Assembly: GCF_000495835.1 (NCBI RefSeq)
Contig: NZ_AWGC01000020.1
Location: 53,610 to 117,609, forward strand
DNA: 64,000 nucleotides
Reading direction: 5' to 3'
From: Asticcacaulis sp. AC402
GTDB taxonomy: Bacteria > Pseudomonadota > Alphaproteobacteria > Caulobacterales > Caulobacteraceae
Made by a program: the position numbers and the translations under genes. Under the pieces are notes generated by a model. It was not told the origin of the DNA. It did no database searches and saw nothing but the letters and a program-made list of their open reading frames with translations. The stretch's first letter is position 1. Each line of letters opens with the position of its first letter. Below, piece after piece: positions 34,214 to 42,566 of this stretch.

Positions 34214-35716
34214 ATGATGTTAAAAGCCCTTGCTCTCTCCCTGGCGGCCACACTTGTTGGCGGGACTTCGTCCTTCGCGCAAACCGCGCCAGTCGATGAT
34301 GGCAGTTCTTACTACAGGGCTGCGCAAGCCGATCTCACGCATCGCCTTTCCGTCAAACAAAATGTGAAAAAAGCCAGGAACGTCATCATGTTCGTCGGTG
34401 ACGGCATGGGCACCAGTACCACCACGGCGGCGCGGATTCTTGCGGGCCAGATGCGCGGCGTGGATGGCGAGTCCTATGTGCTGACTATGGATGGATTGCC
34501 TTATACCGGCCTGGTCAAAACCTACGCGCACGATAGTCAGGTCGCCGACTCTGCCCCCACCGCTACGGCCTTACTCGCGGGTGTCAAAACTCGTAATGGC
34601 GTGATTGGCCTGGACCACCGTGCTACCCCCAGCCTATGCAAAGACGCGGCCGACAAGAATGTCGTCTCCTTGATTGAATTGGCGGAGGCACAGGGGCGCG
34701 CGACCGGCATTGTGACGACGACGCGCATTACCCACGCAACTCCAGCCGCCGGATATGCCCACACGCCGGAGCGGGACTGGGAAGACGATAGCGAGCTTAC
34801 CGATGAGGCCAAGGCCTCCGGCTGCGTCGATATTGCCCGCCAGCTCGTGGAGTGGAACTTCGGTGACGGCATGGAAGTTGTTCTTGGTGGGGGACGGCGC
34901 AATTTTATGCCGAACACGTCCGCAGATCCGGAATATGCGACGGTCAAGGGCAAGCGTAAAGATGGTCGGGACCTCATCAAGGCGTGGCAAAAGCGTTACA
35001 AACGCGGAAGCTATGTCTGGGACGCTAAAGGCTTTGCCGCGCTGGACCCTAAAGGCCAAGGGCCGGTTCTTGGATTGTTTGAGCCCGACCATATGCAGTA
35101 TGAGCTTGATCGCGCAAAGACTGGCTCAGGCGAACCATCGCTCGCCGAAATGACGCGGTTTGCTATCAGCCGCGTGCAAAGCCATCCGAACGGGTTTGTG
35201 TTGCTGGTTGAGGGTGGTCGCATCGATCACGCCCACCACGCCGGGCAGGCTGGGCGTGCCCTTGCCGATACAGTCGCTTTTGATGATGCCGTGCGGGCGG
35301 CCCTCAGCATGGTCGATCCAGAGGAAACACTTATCATCGTGACGGCTGATCATAGCCACGGCCTGACCATTAGCGGCTATCCGGCGCGCAATAATCCGAT
35401 TTTGGATATTGTAAAAGATGGCGATGGCAAGGTGATGCCGGCGGGTGACGGCAAGCCCTATACCACACTCACCTACGCGACCGGCCCCGGTGCAAAGCCA
35501 GACGGCGCGCGTGACGATATCAGCGAGGTTCATACGGATGACCCCGATTATCGCCAACAAGCCCTGATCCCGGCCAGGTCGGCGGCTCATGCCGGTGAAG
35601 ACGTGGCGGTGCGCGCTGTGGGGCCCTTTGCCCATCTTTTGCAAGGCACCATCGAGCAGAACCTGATCTTTCATGTCATCCTTCACGCGAGCCAGATAAC
35701 GGCAAAAAACCCTTAA
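34214..35716 (+). CDS. Secreted alkaline phosphatase (PhoA superfamily)
   Basis: This 500-aa enzyme hydrolyses phosphomonoesters outside the cytoplasm. A Sec signal peptide is visible (KALALSLAATLVGGTSSFAQ, cleavage near 22). The first metal-binding segment is VIMFVGDGMGTSTTTAARIL. The nucleophile segment is VADSAPTATALLAGVKTRNG (Ser in DSA). Other ligands lie in EGGRIDHAHHAG and VTADHSHGLTISGYPARNNPI. Together with the phytase it suggests phosphate scavenging. R1 copy d downstream is oriented as a terminator. Confidence 0.93.
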   Translation: MMLKALALSLAATLVGGTSSFAQTAPVDDGSSYYRAAQADLTHRLSVKQNVKKARNVIMFVGDGMGTSTTTAARILAGQMRGVDGESYVLTMDGLPYTGLVKTYAHDSQVADSAPTATALLAGVKTRNGVIGLDHRATPSLCKDAADKNVVSLIELAEAQGRATGIVTTTRITHATPAAGYAHTPERDWEDDSELTDEAKASGCVDIARQLVEWNFGDGMEVVLGGGRRNFMPNTSADPEYATVKGKRKDGRDLIKAWQKRYKRGSYVWDAKGFAALDPKGQGPVLGLFEPDHMQYELDRAKTGSGEPSLAEMTRFAISRVQSHPNGFVLLVEGGRIDHAHHAGQAGRALADTVAFDDAVRAALSMVDPEETLIIVTADHSHGLTISGYPARNNPILDIVKDGDGKVMPAGDGKPYTTLTYATGPGAKPDGARDDISEVHTDDPDYRQQALIPARSAAHAGEDVAVRAVGPFAHLLQGTIEQNLIFHVILHASQITAKNP

Positions 35717-35806
35717 GGGGCCTGTTGCGTCAATCGGCGTCGAAGAGTGACGCCCTGTTTTGGGACGTTTGAGCGGCGACAGGCTGAGGGGTCTTCTTTG
35801 CGCTCC

Positions 35807-35909
35807 AGAGCGGTATGCGTTTTGATGGAATCAATACCCCGCTCTAAGTTTTTGTTTTGTCGCGCAATTTATCCGAAAAGTGCGTCACACTTTATCGGAT
35901 TGCGCTCCA
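35807..35909 (-). repeat. R1 intergenic repeat, copy d
   Basis: Reverse orientation. AGAGCGGTATGCGTTTTGATGG...CAATACCCCGCTCT hairpin, AAGTTTTTGTTTTGTCGCGC linker, then CAATTTATCCGAAAAGTG...CACTTTATCGGATTGCGCTC. The T-run follows the first hairpin on the plus strand, just past the alkaline phosphatase stop (35716). R2 copy d abuts it on the right. Confidence 0.85.
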
Positions 35910-35910
35910 G

Positions 35911-36009
35911 GCGCCCCCCATGGCTCCTCGCAAAAGCTCGGGCGGCCAGAAACGCACGCTGGCGGCCTTGCCAACCCGCGATGTGTCAAGAATTACGCGG
36001 GTTGGTATA
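35911..36009 (-). repeat. R2 intergenic repeat, copy d (partial, reverse)
   Basis: Reverse complement of the first two thirds of R2: ATGGCTCCTCGCAAAAGCTCGGGCG, a 17-nt insert AGAAACGCACGCTGG also seen (diverged) in copy e, then the first hairpin CCAACCCGCG...CGCGGGTTGG. The second hairpin is missing. It abuts R1 copy d. The remaining bases to the TetR gene show nothing. Confidence 0.75.
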
Positions 36010-36038
36010 ATTTGTAATGCCGGCCACGCAGCCGAAAT

Positions 36039-36713
36039 TCAGAGGAAAGGTCTGATGGATGCATCTGCACTGCTGACCAGCCTGGGAATAACGCTGGCGA
36101 TGTGGATCGTAGCCTCGACGACCTGAGCCTCGTCAACACCCCGGGCGCGCGATGCGTCGAGCGTCGAAGCGAGGCCCTCCAGCAAGGAACAAACAAGCGT
36201 TGCGGCACGGTTTGTTTCGTCGGGTGTAAGACCCGGGAACTCCCTCGCGATGATGTCGCTCAGGATCGACAGGTAAGCCATCATAAAGCTCTGGGTCGCG
36301 CGCTTTGCCGCCGGATCGTGAAAGGCCCGCGCCTGGATCATCGCCAACACGCCGCTCTCCCCGATGCGGCATGTTTCCGACACCATGAACCGGATCGCGA
36401 CGCCGTAGCCGGGCGCGTTGACATTGGCCGCAGCGATTGCCCTCAGTCGCGCGCGATACCCTTCGATGGTGTGTGCGACGAAGGCCTCGAGAAGAGCGGC
36501 CTTGGTCGCGTAATGATACTGGAGCGCGGCCAGAGAAATCCCAAGCCGCTTGGCCACGTCGCGCATCGAGACGTCATCGAGCCCCGTCTCAAGCGCGAGT
36601 GCTTCCAGGCACGCCAAGGCCTGAACCGCCGTGTCTGCTTTGGGCCTTTGCTGATCGCTATTCAATACGCACGCCCTCCCAGCAACCAGCCCACATGAGC
36701 CGGATTGATCCAT
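36039..36713 (-). CDS. TetR/AcrR-family transcriptional regulator
   Basis: A 224-aa repressor. The N-terminal helix-turn-helix is clear at about residues 45-75: DDVSMRDVAKRLGISLAALQYHYATKAALLEAFVAH. The C-terminal ligand domain is helical and not specific. It is divergently oriented to the flavin amine oxidase, with a palindromic operator (36751-36768) between them, so it probably controls that gene and itself. An N-terminal extension (residues 1-25) has no family match and a later start is possible, though no good alternative codon is visible. Confidence 0.9.
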   Translation of the reverse strand: MDQSGSCGLVAGRACVLNSDQQRPKADTAVQALACLEALALETGLDDVSMRDVAKRLGISLAALQYHYATKAALLEAFVAHTIEGYRARLRAIAAANVNAPGYGVAIRFMVSETCRIGESGVLAMIQARAFHDPAAKRATQSFMMAYLSILSDIIAREFPGLTPDETNRAATLVCSLLEGLASTLDASRARGVDEAQVVEATIHIASVIPRLVSSADASIRPFL

Positions 36714-36750
36714 ACACGCATGTCAGTTGACAGGCAATGCATGCCATGGC

Positions 36751-36768
36751 ACCTGTCATGTGACAGGT
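36751..36768. promoter_or_regulatory. Palindromic operator between TetR and amine oxidase genes
   Basis: ACCTGTCA-TG-TGACAGGT is a perfect 8+8 palindrome 27 nt before the oxidase start and 38 nt before the TetR start. A further half-site TTGACAGG lies at 36727-36734. Size, symmetry and position fit a TetR-family binding site. Confidence 0.75.
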
Positions 36769-36794
36769 ATTCTGCTGTGCGCTGGAGGAAGCCA

Positions 36795-38198
36795 ATGACA
36801 GGTTCAGTCTCGAAACCAGAATTTCCGCATTTCGATCCGCCGGTCGTTGGCGGCGGGTCAGTCAAGGACGGTCCCGTGGTTGACGCGATCATTATCGGCG
36901 CTGGTCTTGCGGGGTTGGCGGCGGCGCGTCACCTTATGCGAGATGGCGCCTCGGTAAGGGTCCTGGAAGCGCGCGATCGGGTTGGCGGTCGTGTTCAATC
37001 TGAGCGCCTCGCCAGTGGACACGTCATCGATTTGGGGGCCCAGCTAATCGGTGACGCCCAGACCCGCATCTCTGCCCTCGTTGACGAGGTCGGGTTGACG
37101 CGCGTGGCGCGCAACCCCGTTGGAGATACCGTTCACATGCCTTCGCCGGGTGCAGAGCCCGTGCTTGCCCGCGGCGGCAGTCTGCCGCTCTCATTGATCG
37201 GGAAGCTGGATGCGCTCCAGGCCCTCTGGGACTTCGATGGGCGCCTAAAGTCCTTTCGAACGGACATTGATCACCTCGACGCCATGACCGCGTCCGATTT
37301 TATCACGGACATGACGTTTACCCGCGCGCCCGCGGCCTTCCTGGCCGGCTTTATTGAAGGGGAATTGTGCGCCCCGCTCGACGAGGTCTCGGCCTATGAA
37401 TTGCTGGACCAGAGCGCATCGGTCGGTGGCTTTGACGGCGAGCGCGCCTCCGCCGACTGGTATCTTTCCGAGGGTATGGCACCCGTTGCCGATCACCTGG
37501 CAACCGCCCTCGGCGGCGACCTGATTCTCAACGCTGCTGTGACAGAGATAGAACAGCACGCCGAATGGCACCGCGTCAGCACGGGTGCCGGGACCTACCG
37601 CGCCCGCAACCTTGTCGTCACCACCCCGCCACAGCTGTATGGAAAGCTGGGCCTTCTGCCACTCTTGCCGCCTGAACGCCGCGAGGTCCTTGCCACATAC
37701 AGGCACGGCGAGGTGATCAAGACTATTCTCGTGTTTGAGCGCCCATGGTGGCGGGACCGCGGTCTCTCCGGCGATGTTTTCAGTCCCGGCAGCGCGTTCA
37801 ATGCGGCGCTTGACGGATCGCCCGCGAATGGCGGCGTCGGCATCCTTGTCCTGTTCGCTACGGCCGCAACTGCCCGGCGGCTGAGCCAAACGCAGGCGGA
37901 GTGTGAACGGATATCAAAGGCCCTCGACTGGCTCCGGTCGCTTGGCGGTTCGCCTATGCCAAATCCAATCGCTGCGCGCTCGATAGACTGGAATGCCGAT
38001 CCATGGTCGCTGGGTGGTTACGCCAGCCGTCGCCCAATCCGCGGCTGGTCGGCGACACCGGATCTCTTCGCCGCATCTCAGCGGGTTCACTTTGCAGGAT
38101 CGGAAACTGCGACTGAGTGGCGATCCTTTATGGAAGGCGCGCTCCAATCTGCCGAGCGAGCCGCCGACGCCGTGCGAGGCGACCTCTCGACGTTGTAG
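36795..38198 (+). CDS. Flavin-containing amine oxidase (NAD(P)/FAD-dependent)
   Basis: A 467-aa FAD oxidoreductase of the monoamine-oxidase fold. The dinucleotide loop is DAIIIGAGLAGLAAARHLMRDGASVRVLEARDRVGGRVQ at about residues 36-74. The C-terminal FAD-contacting motif is RVHFAGSETATEWRSFMEGALQSAERAA. The ATG at 36795 follows GGAGGA at 5 nt and is preferred over an in-frame start 30 codons earlier that reads through the operator. Substrate is unknown (amine, polyamine or carotenoid-like are options). It is probably repressed by the divergent TetR protein. Confidence 0.9.
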   Translation: MTGSVSKPEFPHFDPPVVGGGSVKDGPVVDAIIIGAGLAGLAAARHLMRDGASVRVLEARDRVGGRVQSERLASGHVIDLGAQLIGDAQTRISALVDEVGLTRVARNPVGDTVHMPSPGAEPVLARGGSLPLSLIGKLDALQALWDFDGRLKSFRTDIDHLDAMTASDFITDMTFTRAPAAFLAGFIEGELCAPLDEVSAYELLDQSASVGGFDGERASADWYLSEGMAPVADHLATALGGDLILNAAVTEIEQHAEWHRVSTGAGTYRARNLVVTTPPQLYGKLGLLPLLPPERREVLATYRHGEVIKTILVFERPWWRDRGLSGDVFSPGSAFNAALDGSPANGGVGILVLFATAATARRLSQTQAECERISKALDWLRSLGGSPMPNPIAARSIDWNADPWSLGGYASRRPIRGWSATPDLFAASQRVHFAGSETATEWRSFMEGALQSAERAADAVRGDLSTL

Positions 38199-38369
38199 CG
38201 CCCAGGCGAGCTTTGGGGATGTTGGGGAGTTTTGGGGGACATGGCGCGATTCCATAATCCCGCATGAGTAGTTTCCGAAACTGTCCCGCGCCGGGCAAAA
38301 GTCCTACCGCTAGTGAGCTGGTTTTGCAGTCCTTGCAACCGCTACGCTTTGTGGGAGAGGAGTCTTGGT

Positions 38370-38912
38370 TTGGACAGTATAAAAAGGCTTGTGGTGTTCT
38401 ATTCGCGGTCGGGGACGACACGCAGTATGGCACAGGCCCTGGCTGCGGCGCTGGGCTGCGACCTTGAGGAAATCACGGAGCGTAATCCCCGGACTGGCTT
38501 CCTGGGTTACATGCGTTCGGTTTTGGAAGCCTTGCTGAAACGCCCCGGTTCCATCGCTGCTCCGCAGCGCGACGTTGCCGCTTACGACCTCGTCATCGTC
38601 GGCACACCGGTATGGTGTTCGTCGCTCAGTTCTCCGGTACGCGCTTATCTAAAGAGGACGGCACCTAAACTCCCGGACGTCGCATTCTTCTGCTGCCTGG
38701 GCGGCATGGGGAGTGAAAATACGTTTGCCCAGATGACTGCCGTTACTGGCAAGACGCCGCGCGACTGTTGGGCGATCACGCAAGGTGAAGTACACGCCCG
38801 AACCCATCTGGATCCCCTTGCCAGGTTCGTCAAGGCCTTAACCGTCGCTGGGATCGGCGCTCGAACTCCGAACGTCTCTTCCGCGCTCCCCGCGGGACAG
38901 ACACCACCATGA
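38370..38912 (+). CDS. Flavodoxin-family protein
   Basis: A predicted 180-aa FMN-binding protein. The phosphate-binding loop RLVVFYSRSGTTRSMAQALAAALG sits at the N-terminus and YDLVIVGTPVWCSSLSSPVRAYL is the second FMN contact region. I chose TTG 38370, since GGGAGAGGAG lies about 8 nt before it and the sequence becomes flavodoxin-like immediately after; an ATG 19 codons earlier gives an unlikely N-terminus. The stop overlaps the CPBP gene (ATGA). Proteins like this are menaquinone-dependent protoporphyrinogen oxidase or electron-carrier relatives; the role here is open. Confidence 0.8.
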   Translation: MDSIKRLVVFYSRSGTTRSMAQALAAALGCDLEEITERNPRTGFLGYMRSVLEALLKRPGSIAAPQRDVAAYDLVIVGTPVWCSSLSSPVRAYLKRTAPKLPDVAFFCCLGGMGSENTFAQMTAVTGKTPRDCWAITQGEVHARTHLDPLARFVKALTVAGIGARTPNVSSALPAGQTPP

Positions 38913-39760
38913 CCGTCACGCCGACAACCCTCATCCTATCCGACGGCAAAGACATGTCGGGTGGCGCGGCGCCGCAGACCGGCCAATCGATCCCCGCCGT
39001 TCTCACATTCTTCGTCCTGACCTTCGTTTGGACATGGGGTCTTTGGGGGACCGTCGCTTTAATCCGGGCGCAAGCGCCGGGCCTCGCCAATGCGCTGTTT
39101 CCAGCATCGGCTTTCGGCCCTGGGCTTGCCGCTGTAGCCGTCGTTCTCCGCTTCGAAGGCGTAGCTGGTTTGCGCCGGAGGCTCGTGCAATGTCTGCGTT
39201 GGCGCGTCGGATGGCGCTGGTACGCGCTCGCTTTCCTTGCGCCGACGCTCATCCTGCTGGCGTCGCTCGGAATTCATGTCGCGCTTGGCGGCACGGTCCC
39301 TGACTCACCCTATGCGGACCGGGTCCTGATCGGCATCGCGCAGTTCGCCGTGATCGCGATCCTTGGCGGCCCCATGGGCGAAGAATTTGGCTGGCGCGGC
39401 TATGCTCTGCCTGCGCTGACGGCGCGCATCGGCTGGCGCGGCGCAGGCATTGTTATCGGCATCGGCTGGTCGCTTTGGCATTTGCCCTTGCTGTTCATGG
39501 CTGACACGGTACAGGCCGACCTGCCGGTAGCGCTCTTTTTGATCAGCACTGTGGGCTTGTCGGTCGTTATGGCGCGCCTTGGGGTTCACACCGGCTTTAG
39601 TGTGCTGCCGGCGCTGTTGCTCCACAGCGTGATCAATTGGTGGTCCATGATCGTGCCGATCACGGCAGATGGGCAAGCCTATGCCGTGGTCGCAGTTATC
39701 GCCACTGTGGCTTCGCTGGTTGCCTTCCTGGCGCCCGGGCCAAAGCCTAGAGCGGGATGA
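38909..39760 (+). CDS. CPBP-family intramembrane protease
   Basis: A 283-aa membrane protein of the CAAX protease/bacteriocin-processing (CPBP, Abi) family. It has several hydrophobic segments, with the glutamate motif GEEFGWRGYALPAL at about residue 153, SLWHLPLLF with its histidine, and HSVINWW towards the end. These are the expected metal-site positions. The start overlaps the flavodoxin stop; a start at MSGGAAP (38954) is also possible. Its last residues (RAG) and stop codon are supplied by R1 copy e, which begins inside the coding sequence. Its substrate is unknown. Confidence 0.9.
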   Translation: MTVTPTTLILSDGKDMSGGAAPQTGQSIPAVLTFFVLTFVWTWGLWGTVALIRAQAPGLANALFPASAFGPGLAAVAVVLRFEGVAGLRRRLVQCLRWRVGWRWYALAFLAPTLILLASLGIHVALGGTVPDSPYADRVLIGIAQFAVIAILGGPMGEEFGWRGYALPALTARIGWRGAGIVIGIGWSLWHLPLLFMADTVQADLPVALFLISTVGLSVVMARLGVHTGFSVLPALLLHSVINWWSMIVPITADGQAYAVVAVIATVASLVAFLAPGPKPRAG

Positions 39761-39867
39761 GTTTTGATGGAATCAAAACCCCGCTCTGAGTTTTGTTTTG
39801 TCGCGCGGTTTATCCGAAAACGGGAGCGCCCGTGCGGTGGCGTCTACTCTACCGGATTGCGCTCTGA
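39749..39867 (-). repeat. R1 intergenic repeat, copy e (long variant)
   Basis: Reverse orientation, with first hairpin AGAGCGGGATGAGTTTTGATGG...CAAAACCCCGCTCT, linker GAGTTTTGTTTTGTCGCGC, and a longer second arm containing ACGGGAGCGCCCGTGCGGTGGCGTC also present in copies h and i. It begins inside the CPBP gene and provides its stop. Bases 39868-40086 to the esterase stop show nothing I recognise. Confidence 0.85.
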
Positions 39868-40086
39868 TGGTCGCGTCGTGGCAAGGGCGACGGAGGCCAA
39901 CGACAAGCCGCCGTCATTTTGACGTTCGCAAAGGCCCCCTTAAAGTCAAGGCAAACATAAACCTGACGAACCCGCCCTTTGCGCGCCTTGTAACGACATT
40001 GTATTCCACCTGGGGGCCGATCGTGGGCGTCATCACTCAGTTGAAGATGTCGGGCAACAGCCAGGCTTTCCGTCTTTTACAGGCGC

Positions 40087-41412
40087 TCACGGCCGGGCCG
40101 GGAAATGCGCGTCGAGAAAGGCGAGCATAAGGTTCCAGTCCTGGGTCGTTACGCCATGGGTGCCGGCGCGCATAAAGAAGGCGACGCGGCGTGTAGCGTC
40201 GAAAGCGGTGAGGGCTGTTTGATCGAAAGGTTTGAAGCCATACAGTTCATAGACTGGTGAAGCTCCCTGCGCAGCACGAAACGACCCCGGCGGGTCCGAC
40301 CATTTGTCGCGATCACCGGTGCCGATCAGGACGGGCTTGGGGGCATTGAGGGCGATCAGCTGATGCTGATCGACCGGTATGGCCGCCTCATTGCCTGCAA
40401 ACCTGGCATAGGCCGGAGTGAACCAATAGCCATAGCTGTCCGTGATCTGTTTTACGCTTTCGCCCAGATGGCTGCGGGTCAGGGTAGTGCCACCCTTGCC
40501 GGATTGATGGGCAATGACGCCTGAAATCTCGGGATAGACTGCGCCCGCCAAAAGGGCGGCCTTGCCGTTGCGCGAATGGCCCCAGGCGATCACTGGCACG
40601 CCTTCGAGCCCCGGTTCCTGGCCCAGGGCGCGGCCGGTTTGGGCGTAGAGCCATGCCCAGGCCGCCAGAGCGCCGCCAGGACGCGAGGACGTCTTGTAAT
40701 CGCGACCATAAAGGCGCTCCAGCGCAGGCCCGGAGGTGGCAGCCTCATCGGGGACCAGATCGGGCGCATAGACAATAGCAATGGCGTAGCCGCGTGCGGT
40801 GACCAGGGCATAGGGTGGTGCGCTGGGGTATTTTCCGAGAATGATGTGGCTAAGGGCCGACATCGGACCTTTGCAGAATTTCGGCGCGGCCGCTAACGAC
40901 TGGACGGCCGGGTTGCGGTAATGGCCCGCGGCCGCATTGCCGCAAAAGGTTTGCATGACGATCAACCCGCGCAGCTTGACCTCAGGTGCGGGCCTGATCA
41001 GTAAGACATTTGCCTTGCCACGTGTGCCCTCGGAACCGAAGCCGAGGGTGAGCTGGTCGAGGCGGGTGGATGGCGCGAGCGGCTTGGCGAAGGACTCGCG
41101 CGCCAGAACAGTGGTCTCCATCTGCGGCGGCATATCGCCGTACAGATGGGTGGCAAAAGCGGTCTCAAGTTGTGGCCTGCGCCGTTCCCAGTCGGCAACG
41201 GACGTCACCCGTGGGTCCGCGCCAAAGGCGTCGAGAACGGGCGGCGAGGCGACGGGTTGACCGATTTCGTCGTCGACCTTCGGAAAAATCTGTGCGTAGC
41301 CGACGCGCAAGCCCACGGCCGCGCCGACCACGATCACCAGACTTAGCCATCGCAGGATTTTCCAGAGAAGACGCGCGCCGCCCGGGCGGTTTGAATTTTT
41401 ATTGTCAACCAT
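40087..41412 (-). CDS. CE15-like (glucuronoyl) esterase, alpha/beta hydrolase
   Basis: A 441-aa protein with a single N-terminal membrane helix or uncleaved signal (about 15-40), so probably periplasmic. The nucleophile elbow GHSRNGKAALLAGAVYPEISGVIAHQSGKGG fits the CE15 pattern G-SR-GK. Further CE15-like stretches are RGLIVMQTFCGNAA, RGYAIAIVYAPDLVPDE and the catalytic-His region MRAGTHGVTTQDWN. CE15 enzymes cleave ester bonds between lignin alcohols and glucuronoxylan. Family assignment is good; substrate is inferred. Confidence 0.82.
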   Translation of the reverse strand: MVDNKNSNRPGGARLLWKILRWLSLVIVVGAAVGLRVGYAQIFPKVDDEIGQPVASPPVLDAFGADPRVTSVADWERRRPQLETAFATHLYGDMPPQMETTVLARESFAKPLAPSTRLDQLTLGFGSEGTRGKANVLLIRPAPEVKLRGLIVMQTFCGNAAAGHYRNPAVQSLAAAPKFCKGPMSALSHIILGKYPSAPPYALVTARGYAIAIVYAPDLVPDEAATSGPALERLYGRDYKTSSRPGGALAAWAWLYAQTGRALGQEPGLEGVPVIAWGHSRNGKAALLAGAVYPEISGVIAHQSGKGGTTLTRSHLGESVKQITDSYGYWFTPAYARFAGNEAAIPVDQHQLIALNAPKPVLIGTGDRDKWSDPPGSFRAAQGASPVYELYGFKPFDQTALTAFDATRRVAFFMRAGTHGVTTQDWNLMLAFLDAHFPARP

Positions 41413-41540
41413 TTGTAACCTGTGGGCGGGTTGCGACGACTTATACGCTGAGAGGCGGATACAATCGGGTCAAACTGTTACAAACCTATGACACGAGATT
41501 ACCGCCGCCGCACCCTTAATCCTGCTCAATGGAGATAAAC

Positions 41541-42002
41541 ATGTTTAAAGCGCTTGGCCTCGGGGTCGCCCTGGCTGTCATCGGCAGTGTGGCGGTTCCT
41601 TCGGTGGCACTGGCCGCCAAACCGGAAGTTTACACCGACGCGTTTTCAAAGGTCGCCCTGCAAGGCTATGACCCCGTCGCCTATTTCACGCAGGGGCGTC
41701 CCGTCAAGGGCTCCGCGGCCTATGTGGTGACGTACAAGGGGGCTCAGTTTCAGTTCGCCTCGGCAGAAAACGAGGCGAAGTTCAGCGCCCGGCCGGAGGC
41801 TTATGCCCCCAAATACGGTGGCTATTGCGCCTGGGCCGCGGCGCAGGGTTACACTGCCAGGGGTGATGCCCGTTACTGGAAAATCGTTAACGGCCGACTC
41901 TATCTGAATTACGATGCCGGCGTCCAGCGCAAGTGGGAAGCCGATATCAGCGGTTTCATTGCCAAGGCCGACAACAACTGGCCGGGCATCTTGTCGAAGT
42001 AA
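41541..42002 (+). CDS. Secreted YHS-domain protein
   Basis: A 153-aa exported protein. The signal peptide (FKALGLGVALAVIGSVAVPSVALAA) is followed by a YHS-like domain: VALQGYDPVAYFTQGRPVKGSAAYVVTYKGAQFQFASAENEAKFSARPEAYAPKYGGYCAWA. The cysteine in GGYCAWA is the usual one in this family. ATG 41541 is chosen because GGAG at 41531 then has normal spacing. YHS proteins of this type are often next to DoxX-like membrane proteins, as here (36 nt). Confidence 0.9.
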   Translation: MFKALGLGVALAVIGSVAVPSVALAAKPEVYTDAFSKVALQGYDPVAYFTQGRPVKGSAAYVVTYKGAQFQFASAENEAKFSARPEAYAPKYGGYCAWAAAQGYTARGDARYWKIVNGRLYLNYDAGVQRKWEADISGFIAKADNNWPGILSK

Positions 42003-42038
42003 GCGCGTCACCATTCACATTACGCAGGGAGGCTTGTT

Positions 42039-42524
42039 ATGGCCCGATTTCTCAACCTATTGCCGCACGGCATGGCCATTTTCATGGCCCTTGTCTTCAT
42101 TGATAGTCTGCGCTTCAAGTTTTTGAACCTGCCGCAAACGCAGGTCATTTTCGGCAAGCTGGACGCCTGGGCAGCCAGCCTTGGCGCAGCCGGTCTGTTT
42201 GGGCAGACGGGCCTGTTTTCGCAATATGTCATCGGCTCGATCGAGCTGTTGGCGGCGGCCTTGTTGCTGATTGGCATTCTGCCCCGGTTTCGTCACCTTC
42301 AGGCGGGCGGGGCCCTGGCGGGCATGCTCGTCATGTCCGGGGCCATTGCTTTTCACCTGTTTACGCCCCTGGGGACCGACCCCAACAACGACGGCGGCGG
42401 CCTGTTCATAGCGGCTTGTCTAAACTGGCTTTTTGCGGTTTCCTTACTTTTTGCGTTTCGCCGAAATGACCTGATTGCACTTCTGACCCGTATAGGCTCT
42501 ATATTCCGCCCAACCTCTGCCTGA
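42039..42524 (+). CDS. DoxX-like membrane protein
   Basis: A 161-aa membrane protein with four hydrophobic segments. The look is that of the DoxX/DUF417-like family: LIDSLRFKFLNLP-like start (here VFIDSLRFKFLNLPQTQVIFGKLD), then QYVIGSIELLAAALLLIGILPRF and AGMLVMSGAIAFHLFTPLGTDPNNDGG. It is in a two-gene operon with the YHS protein. Function unknown; partner genes suggest metal or redox homeostasis. Confidence 0.8.
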   Translation: MARFLNLLPHGMAIFMALVFIDSLRFKFLNLPQTQVIFGKLDAWAASLGAAGLFGQTGLFSQYVIGSIELLAAALLLIGILPRFRHLQAGGALAGMLVMSGAIAFHLFTPLGTDPNNDGGGLFIAACLNWLFAVSLLFAFRRNDLIALLTRIGSIFRPTSA

Positions 42525-42566
42525 CAACGCCTGCCCCAGACGTACTGTACCCGGATTTTCGCACCC

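Noticed and set aside
39798..40130. 110-codon ORF between the CPBP and esterase genes
   Set aside because: Its first third is R1 copy e; the remainder lacks protein-like composition and a ribosome-binding site.
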